64,000 nt of DNA from Ceriagrion tenellum (Eukaryota > Arthropoda > Insecta > Odonata > Coenagrionidae): contig OY720644.1 in assembly GCA_963169105.1 (NCBI GenBank), positions 4,175,001 through 4,239,000 of the forward strand, written 5' to 3'. Made by a program: the position numbers and the translations under genes. Of this stretch, positions 55,501 through 64,000 are shown piece after piece (positions within the stretch are counted from its first letter, which is position 1; every line of letters starts with the position of its first letter). The notes beneath the pieces were generated by a model, which saw nothing but the letters and a program-made list of their open reading frames with translations, ran no database searches and was not told the DNA's origin.

Positions 55501-56450
55501 GAACAAAGTCATCAAGGAGTGGGAAAAAGAACTATAAACCAAGGACATTGGAAACCAACACGATTCGGAAAATCCAAGGATGACGTAGAAATTTCATTCC
55601 TAGCTTTCACTGATGATATAGCCACACTCGCAGATAATGAAACAACAGCAGCCAAACAGAAGTCCTCAAGGAATGTGCAGAGAAAGTCGGCGTACAGATC
55701 TCGTTCGAAAAGACCGAATTCTTCTGCCCAAAACTAGACATCGAAGTAATGAACACAAAACACGGCAAGATAAATCGAGTCGCACGTTTTAAATATCTGG
55801 GCGAGATCCTTGAATCCACAGGAGGAGAGAAGATAGCACAGAAGACTCGATTACAGAAAACGAAGAGGGCACATGGCAAGACATATAATATCTATAACAA
55901 GAAATGCATCTCCATAAACACAAAGACTAGGCACTATCACACTGTAATCAAGCCGGAGGTTCTATATGTAAGCAAAACTCTAACGCTTCATATAAAAAAA
56001 AGATATGGAGAACATACTGAAGAAAGAGCGACAAATCATGAGGAAAATTCTCGGCCCAAAATAACAGAAGAATTGTATAGGCTGCACTCCAGGAAAACTA
56101 CGGAGAAGATGTCCAACCTAGCGGCGGATATCAAAAAAGAAGACTGCAATTTTTCGGACATATCAATACACTCCCACCGACAAGACTTGTCAAAAATGTC
56201 ATCACACATTTACAAGGTGTCAAATCAACAATACCATAGTTGTCACAAGTCAGAGGTGATCTAGAAAAAGCAAAAATAGACCCTAAAGAAATTGAACACA
56301 GAATCACAGAAATAAGATACACCAGTGGAACGTAATGCCAGAGAACGAAGTCACAAAGAAACCAGGGACAAAGTGGACGGAAGAGAATCCACGCTAGTGG
56401 GAAACGACGATTTATAAGGGACCGAGAACTCTGAGACCGTCAACATAGTT
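55501..56450 (+). pseudogene. non-LTR retrotransposon, RT active site to tail
   Basis: ISFLAFTDDIATLADN holds the active site with FADD changed to FTDD; then VARFKYLGEILESTGGEK (YLG motif), YNIYNKKCISINTKTRHYHT, VIKPEVLYVSKTLTLH, ERATNHEENSRPKITEELYR, SRKTTEKMSNLAADI, then PGTKWTEENP near the end. Stops and frame changes occur at 55735, 56262 and later. 5'-truncated. Confidence 0.68.
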
Positions 56451-59400
56451 TAAATGTGGAGTCACCTCAAATAATCAACTAATTGGCGAAGCAAGAAAAT
56501 ATGATAAGAGAATCAGAATAACGGATAACAGAAGCTGGAAGAAAGGAGTTCAGTCGTCCAACTAACTTACTAATCCTTCCCATGAATTATTGCTATCATT
56601 CCGCATTCATAAATATCATAATAAATGAAACACTGAATGTAAAATGCAATTAAACAACTACGAGTAACTCCGATCGGAAAAACACCAGCCCTCTGGCAAG
56701 TTATACTACTTCAGATAACAGCGGTGAGCTATATTTCTATACAAGGCATCGATAATTTAAGGACAGAGACTTATAATGCTAAATCTCCATTGTAACATGA
56801 AACGACACTAGCAAAATCCACTGCAAGGAGAAAGGAATATGGAGCTGAGTATTGCGCATTCAAACTGCCTAAAGGAAATGGAGGACCTTTCTCTAGTAAA
56901 TAAACGTTCTAGAATTTCGCACTTCTCAATGAGATAATAAATTTACTTAATTCATGACCAATTCCGGATTGAAACCTTAGACTGCTATTAATCCATTCAC
57001 TCCGCATTGTCAGGGCTTTGCGCTCCTTTGCACTAAAGAACTGAGATTGCACGCAAACAAAGAAGAGTCGGTTTTTTCACCTAGATTACGAAAGGTACAA
57101 GTTTTATGGCCAAAATATTTCATCACCTTTATTCTATGGCAATAATATCTAATATTATTCATTAAAACTCATTTTTTAATGCTAGGACCACTGACTACGC
57201 AGTCAAGTACGAACTACTGGACTTAGATACTTGTTGGTATCATGATTGGGCTACTCTGTATGATAAAAGCGATATTGAGCTTCAAAATTATGACAATGGT
57301 TAGTCACAAGATAGGTTTCATAAACTAATCTTCTCCAGCCTTTCCGTTACTCAGCCCTACTTTAAAAATCTGATATAAGACTGTTTGTACGTTTAAAACA
57401 TAGTGATACCTATCATAAATATTAATGGTCAGGTGAGTGTCATTTTTTGGCACTACCATTTTGTGTGATCCGGATGTAAAAGGAAAATTAAACCAAAGAA
57501 GAAGAAACAAATTTTCAGTAAAATGTAAACGAATACCTTTATAAGTTAGTGATAAGTTTTCTCGAAAAAAATGGAGGGTTCTTTCAAAATATATATGACG
57601 ACAAATTAGGACACAAAGAAAAGAATTCCAATGTAAGTCAAACATAACGAAAGAGACATGAGTGAGCCTACCTCACAGACCTGAACGGTAAAAATAACAT
57701 CATGGGCAACAGTATTTAACATTAATGACATCGTCAAAATACACATCACGGAGTTAAGCCAGCACAGCAGGTACAGGGAAGGACAGGAAAAGTCCAAAAC
57801 CTCGTTACAGCCCACGGGGACTTCTTTAATACGGAGGAGAGCCTCTTACCCACCAATTGTTCGAATCTAATCCGTACTCTTCTCACACTCTCTGCAAAAT
57901 ACTGGATGAAATGAGAACGAGCATCACCATTCTCATGGTGCTTACACACATTATGCTATAGTTGACCTCTATATAAGTAGCGGCAGGTGTGCCAATATTT
58001 CGAGTCGGTTCGCAACTTGGCTGTGCATTTATTCCGTTCACAAGTTACTCCGGGTTTTCCTTAAGAAATGAATGACGAAAGTGAACAATGAAAATGGAAA
58101 TTTTGAAAACGACTCACATTTGCGTTCTTGAGAATGTAAAATATCTCCAAGGAAAATTAAACGTTAAAACAATCAACAATGAGTCCCTCTCTCACAAATT
58201 TAATTGTTTTTTACATTTTTAATCACCGTTTGAAGTCAAGTGACCAAGATTTCACAGGATACGATTCGATATTATCGCAGAACCGATATACTACTAGCAG
58301 GCAAAATAGAAGCCAGTCCATTTTTATTGCTAGTGAAAATCGCGGTCGATAATTACCACTATATCGACCCCTGAAATACTGCCGCGGATGTCCATGCTTA
58401 CACATCGAGTGTCGCTTGCTAACGACTAGCAAGGTTACTGCCATGGAAGTGACTTTCATGTGCAAAGCCGCAGTTATATTTAGGAAGGGAGGGAAAGAAA
58501 TACCAAGAACATATAGGGGCAAAAAATCCTTTACAGAAGTATATTACAGAAGCTACGGACTGAAGTCAAAACATAAAATAAAGAGTTTCAAAAGTCTTTC
58601 AGATTTTCTTCGTATGCAGTGTTCGTTATAAGACATAACAAATAAAACCTATAGAAGACAGTAAATATCCATGCCTTTAGTTGAGAGACAAATTTCTCAT
58701 AGAATTTAACTTGGGTTATAGAAAATAGAATAGCTGAATATTCACTGCTGACACACTACAACCTAAATTATAGGTGGAGAGTTAACCAATGTAATCGCAA
58801 TAGAAAGGAGAATCTGTGACGCTCGCTTCTGTTCAGCAACACATTGGACGAGATGATAAACCAAGCGCATCGACTGAATGGGCACAAGGCGGAAGGAAGG
58901 GGCCGTAGTCGTCTCGGCCACGCTAAAGGCCCTGCATTTGCGCTGGACGAAACAAGGGCCACCATCGAAGGCTGCGGATATATTAAATACGATACGAAAA
59001 TTCTAAATCGTGACTATATCTGCCTAAAACAAAAAATGTTTGACAATGGCTTAAGGTAGTCCGAGCGAGATAGTTCCCTAGTCATGATAGAGACCATATT
59101 CGAATTATTCGTTTTAATTTCACCAGCTGTAGGACACGTCAATTTAATATTGCATCATTAATAGTTTTATATGACAGAAATGTTAATTGATTAAATGAAA
59201 ATATCTAAATAAGTATTTAACTTGACTCATTTTTTTCGCGCGGTGCGTTTGAAACACCTTCAAAGCGGAAGGTTTTTTGTGATACCCAAGAACCTACTGC
59301 GGTGACGATATGATCAATTTTGAAATATAGTTGAGAATACATACAAACTACATGCTGTTAGTTTTTTGACGACATCAAAGTGTTAGAAATACCTCATTTT

Positions 59401-59680
59401 GTAAATAATATCTCTCTGGAGTGCTTACACGTACCATTTCCCATGTAAAAGGGCTGGTATTTATTGGCAAATAACTCCGAAATGTGGTAAGGGGTAGATT
59501 TTTTGGTGTCATTGGATAGGTGAACTATTTCTCTTTAAACTAAGACCGAATTCATTGATTTCTAATTAAAATGATTTTTCGCTCAAACTACCTTAAACAC
59601 CTGCTAGGTGCAAACTCGCCGTATACGGCTATATTATGTATCAGAAAATAAAATTCTTAAAACCTTAAGTACAGCGGAAT
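56451..59680. other. 3.2-kb stretch without assigned features
   Basis: AT-rich. A minus-strand frame at 57746-57949 (MCKHHENGDARSHFIQYF...) has a GTAAGA donor-like site and a TATATAG upstream, but no homology I know. Frames at 57325-57645 and 58223-58965 look accidental. Confidence 0.5.
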
Positions 59681-59699
59681 GCTTGAATGAAACTACATT

Positions 59700-59925
59700 G
59701 GAGAACCAATGTAGAGGGAAGAATCAAAGTCAAGAACTTATGAAATTACTATTACACCAGTGATGACGCATGCGGTGGAGACTCGGCCAAAGACAGAAAA
59801 AGAACAAGAAGGCTACAGGAGATAGGGGAGGGAAAAGTACTGCGGAAAATCACGGGTAAAATACCACTAGACAAAGAGCAAAATGAAAACATTGGAAATG
59901 TTGCAATACTGAAAACATGAGCGAA
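59700..59925 (+). pseudogene. non-LTR retrotransposon tail scrap
   Basis: TYEITITPVMTHAVETRPKT matches the Y-T-I-PVMTYA-ET box after the RT thumb, then, after a stop and frame change, KVLRKITGKIPLDKEQNENI matches the LR-ITGK...D..RN..I motif. Too short to name the family. Confidence 0.55.
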
Positions 59926-62900
59926 TCGACATTATAAAGGAAGCTCATTTAAATCGCATGGGACAAGAAAGGAGAGAAAAGATGGCTTGTAATAAATAAA
60001 TAACTGTTGAGAAAGAGATGCGTTGGAGGATCAAATAAGAAGACGTGATGAGAAAACCGCCGAGCATAAAAGGAAATGAAACGAAGAAAATACAGACAAC
60101 TTGCCCTTTTAATACAAGGAAGGAGAATACTGCTGTACCCATGCGAAACTTGGAAACTGTCAAATGTCTTCTACAATTTTCGATAGGTTATGTTTTAGAG
60201 GATTAATGTGGACATAGTGGTCAGAAAAATTGACAAATGTTTGGCTAAAAGGTTTTTTGTTACTCAGCGAACAATTTCCCTCACCTCATGATATAATAAC
60301 GCGAAACTGGATTGCTTTCCTCATTGAGAAATGTGGGCGACGCAATAGAAAATGACGCTCTAGATAATGACGCTCTAGATATCAGCCCTGAAAAAAGTAC
60401 AGAGGATGCTCGGGAGCGGCTGTCGGAAACTTATATGAGACCCAAGCAAAGGCATCCGACATAAATTTGTGGAAATGGTACGCGTCACTTTTTATTAGTC
60501 CTTTGTTTGTGCTAGTACTTCGTACTTGCCTCATTTTTTATTTTAAGCCATGGTTTAGACGTTAATGGTGAATTATTAGGTGAGTCGAAGTACGGTAAAC
60601 GTTATATCGCAGTAATTAGCAATCGCAATAATCGCAGCATGTTAGATGAGACCTATTGAGAATGATATAATATATAGGGGAATAATATGAGGACGGGTCA
60701 ATGAAATCGCTGCCTATGGAGAGGACTGGAGATCATGGGCACGCTCATCTAATCATTTTTGTCACCAAAATTGCAGAGGCACGTCGTGTTGATTTGACGT
60801 CACTAACCCGACCCTGCTGAATTCTATACCATGCAGACTTATCACTTATTTGGTGCTCGATAGAGGGAAGGGTTTTTGAGAGATTAAGGGAATAGAGGGA
60901 CTGGGAGACGGCGGTGGGCCTTCGAGATAGGGACAGGCTCTCCCCTGAAAATGGAGATCCAAAGATTCTAGAAACAAAGCTGTGAGAGCTTCACCAGGAA
61001 GGGGTATATAAGAGGGAGGAAGAAGGTCGATGGGAATATGGCGAGACGAAGGGAAACTGGGAGGACAAATCCGATTGAAAAAAGTGCGTGTTCCTCCCTT
61101 TAAATTAAATTTAAGGAGACTTGGGCGCGACGAGGAAAAGGATTGAAAGTTTTTCCCTCCTTAAGACGATGTCAAAAGAGAGAGAGAGAGAGGCGAGTAG
61201 TTTAAACTTCGAAATAAAATTATTCACCAGACGCCTTGGTTGAGTTATGGCCTCGCAAAGTTGAGATGCATGGAAAAGGGAATAGGACGAGAAAAATGGA
61301 ATTTAATTTAAAGTACCAAAGATGCATAGTTTTTTGAGCTTTTACTTTGTCTAATTCTACTCTATTTTATCCCATTTTTATACTCTGATAGTACATATTT
61401 TCTCTCGTTTGAAAATTAGCGACCTTTACTCGTCTAAATCTGTGCTTGGTTAAGAATGATTGTGCGTTCACTACGGTTTTCCTATAACATCAAATATCTC
61501 TCTTCAGCATTACTTACATTACATCTCAAGTGTGCTTTTCTCTTAAAAATTAATTATAATTTTTGTAAATTAACTTTGAAATATTTTCCATTCATGTAAC
61601 TTTGACGAGAGATTTCATTATTGTGTAATTGCATTTCCTCAATCTTGCCCTACTAATATCGTTTACCTACCAATGCCTCCAAAATATTGGTCTTAAGCTG
61701 CTCTCTTTATGGTCACAAATGCATGCCGGAGGAGGAGATTATCGAACTAATGAATTCAAAGAGGTATGACTCCCATTTCATCGATTTTACCAATACTTCA
61801 GGGGTGGTGAATGGAATAGAGAATATAAAGAATGATAACCTCTGTATCTACTTGCAACTCGCCTAGATCAGAATGTTTCTAATAGCAACTTTATCTGTGT
61901 TCTACTATTTGTTTCTTTTCTATTGCGTGACAATTGATTTTCTCCTATCTTCTCTCCTGATGATTTTTACATCCACTGCATCGCTCTGTAATTGCTCTAT
62001 TTGTAAAACTTTGTTGTTTTTAACCCTTTGAACTATATATAAACTTGAACTATATTTGAATAAAAACTATTTGTAAAAAGCCATTTGTAAAACTATCTAA
62101 GCTTTGCGGTTTTAGTAATTCTTCGCAATTGGGTGAGTCTTCGAATATTCGTTTATGTAAGCAAAATAAAAAAAAGAAGGGCCGATATTCTCGAATATGT
62201 CGGAGAAATATTTTTTCCAGTTGACTTGTATGTAAGAGAGTGACGGGAATGCTGAAAAGCGATAATAATTGGTGACATAAGAATAATTACGTGCTTCTTT
62301 GATCGCTATCGTAGAATGTGTATCTAAGTGTTTGGGAAACATCCTTTGAGAACGTAATTGCAGGCTCTTCTTCTGACATCAATTCTGAACATAAGATGAG
62401 GGATTTACAAATTCTGTTCTTTGCAATTATACGGACTAAAATAAACTGGAAATTGTGTATTTTTAATTTTATTTTTATTTTCTCATTTGATTAATAATGG
62501 AATATTCACAACACTTTGTTTGCACTCAGTTTACTAAACTTTGCTTTAATTGGTAAACATCGGTCATTTACCGCATGGACACAGTACCCTTCATTGGTAA
62601 TACATCCGTTAGATCCGGAGATTATTTTTTTCTTTCTTATTAAATTAGATAACAATAAGTCATGAGTAATGATTTTGAAACACTTCACTGAGATCAACGG
62701 TTTGCTATTTCATCTCACAATACTTCCTCTGTCAATTATTCTTAGTAATTGTATATAAAATACTATTTTTACTTTAAATAATACCTCCCGAAAGATATTT
62801 TACTCTCTTCATAAATAACATTGTTTTCTTTTTTCTTCCACTTAGTTCATTATCCATTCTTGATTCATTTTATCCACCCATCCTATCCTTTTAATGTTCC

Positions 62901-63042
62901 CCAACCGCTAAAAGTACAGTTTCTGCTCCTATCCCCAATTTATCCATTGCTAATGGTTCACATCGTGCTGGTCTTAAATCTTGCGAGTTTGACTAAAGAT
63001 TGCTTCCGGTGATTATTTTACAATTTTATAATTTCGCATTGC
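59926..63042. other. 3.1-kb stretch without assigned features
   Basis: Anonymous AT-rich sequence. A direct repeat of AATGACGCTCTAGAT at 60350-60380 and a short AGAGAGAGAGAG run near 61180. No exon or element recognised. Confidence 0.5.
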
Positions 63043-63652
63043 GTACAATCATAGAGTAAGTATATATAGAGTGGCAAAGCAATGCTAAAAACTGGACATC
63101 AATTTTTGAGAGCTTTGGGAAGAATTTCTCAGGTGGCACCGCCTTAGGGGAGGAAGACTTTTGGCTTACGGAGAAAGCCACTTGTGGTACTCGGTGATTT
63201 TGCATCAATTTACAGGGGTGGATTTACCATGACTGCTTTGAGATTTTTAATATCAATTGTTTTGTCATTGCTATGATACATCGGTAAACAGTTGACTCCG
63301 TGTTTGGTAATCGCGTGTCTTATCATATTGACGTGGATTCGATTCATTATAGACGATGCTCATTAAAGGCACCTTCAAATAAATGTTTAATATGGTCTCG
63401 AAGACACAATAAGATTTGTTTCCGTTGCTATGGGTCGATTAGTAAACATCCAGGCACCGAAATCATCATAAGAACATCATGTGAGTTATGCGACACTAAA
63501 TGAAGTGGCCGTGTGCCAAAGCTCATTTATAATGGCTTTTCGTGCAACTTCGATGCACCTGTGCCATCTATCGGCCAAAGTATTATTTAAAAACTCATAC
63601 CAATTCTCCCTATCTCTTTGCCACTCTATATGTACTTACTCTATGGTACAAT
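63043..63652. mobile_element. 596-bp MITE with 7-bp target duplication
   Basis: 63050-63645 begins CATAGAGTAAGTATATATAG and ends with the inverse (TATATGTACTTACTCTATG). GTACAAT flanks both sides exactly (63043-63049 and 63646-63652). Inverted ends of about 28 bp with one or two mismatches. No transposase frame. Confidence 0.85.
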
Positions 63653-64000
63653 ATTATCTTGACTTATCGGGAATTTATACCATACCCGATTTTGCGGCTG
63701 TCGATTTTTCTACCTTCATACATTAATGCTTTTTTTTTAGCTCGAGATGGGTCCCATCTATTAAAATATCTTATATTAACCATATTGCAGTTCATAATTT
63801 TCCAGTTTCTTTTTAGTTCTCTTTGCATTGCATTCAGACACTTTTATGACACTTTGTATATACTTTTTACTTACACATCTCAGTGGGATATTTAACTTTA
63901 TAGTTCTATTAAATGTAATTGTACACGAAAGATTTAGACATCTGTGCAATTTATGAGTGTATGCAGACCTACGCACTTTCACGTGAGCGTCATTTCACTC
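63653..64000. other. right-edge stretch without assigned features
   Basis: AT-rich; no recognisable feature. Confidence 0.5.

Noticed and set aside
57746..57949. A possible first exon with TATATAG upstream and a GTAAGA donor on the minus strand
   Set aside because: No homology, no matching second exon, and ATG only about 30 bases from the TATA-like text.
60345..60385. Direct repeat AATGACGCTCTAGAT
   Set aside because: Only two 15-base units; an ordinary small duplication, not an array or CRISPR.

Overview
This is eukaryotic, AT-rich, intron-bearing DNA. The mix of mobile elements (R1-, RTE-, CR1- and Penelope-type retroelements, a Copia element, a Helitron/Helentron-like element, a piggyBac-like remnant and many palindromic MITEs) points to an arthropod, most likely an insect. 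The species cannot be told from the sequence. I find no bacterial genes, no CRISPR array and no intact rRNA or tRNA gene.

Only one host gene is recognisable. The minus strand from 6781 down to the left edge encodes the N-terminal third or so of focadhesin (FOCAD). I could define eight exons (6731-6781, 6581-6646, 6307-6458, 5748-5951, 5481-5655, 5100-5385, 1402-1973, 77-288). Their splice sites and phases agree throughout, and the gene continues beyond the left edge. Its long intron 6 (1974-5099) holds a MITE end and a broken I/R1-like retrotransposon piece.

Everything else is mobile-element sequence, often nested, with quiet spacers. At 7.09-10.82 kb lies a decayed Copia element. At 10.8-12.06 kb (minus) and 14.42-19.14 kb (plus) lie two copies of one non-LTR family, called family A here. 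The second copy is split by a CR1-like element with an AAGTA target duplication and by a pogo/Tigger-like end. At 22.27-30.60 kb an RTE-like element (minus) is split by an almost complete R1-clade element (24609-29698) flanked by an 85-bp target-site duplication. A second 181-bp scrap of the same R1 family sits in the RTE endonuclease.

From 32.97 to 39.06 kb two long divergent inverted repeats enclose fragments of an unclassified transposon-type protein, an L1-like retroelement end, a tRNA-like SINE head, a pyrimidine-rich tract and a CR1 copy. From 40.7 to 48.1 kb follow a CR1 copy split by a Helentron-like element, a 666-bp near-perfect palindrome, another CR1 copy and two MITEs with CCCTGCTAAAAA ends, one holding a Penelope/hammerhead-like hairpin. 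From 49.5 to 56.5 kb there are a piggyBac-like remnant, a lone palindrome arm, a fifth CR1 copy inside a non-LTR tail, a Penelope-like element with a GIY-YIG endonuclease, and a further non-LTR tail. From 56.5 to 64 kb the window is mostly unassignable, apart from a non-LTR tail scrap (59.7 kb) and a 596-bp MITE with an exact 7-bp duplication (63.05-63.65 kb).

In the retroelement pieces where a reading frame can be followed (Copia, R1-like ORF1/ORF2, RTE-like, family A, L1-like, Penelope-like) I see stops or frameshifts, so I expect none of them to be active. The most unusual items are the 85-bp duplication, the 666-bp palindrome, the inverted-repeat-bounded block at 33-39 kb and the ribozyme-like hairpin at 47.9 kb.
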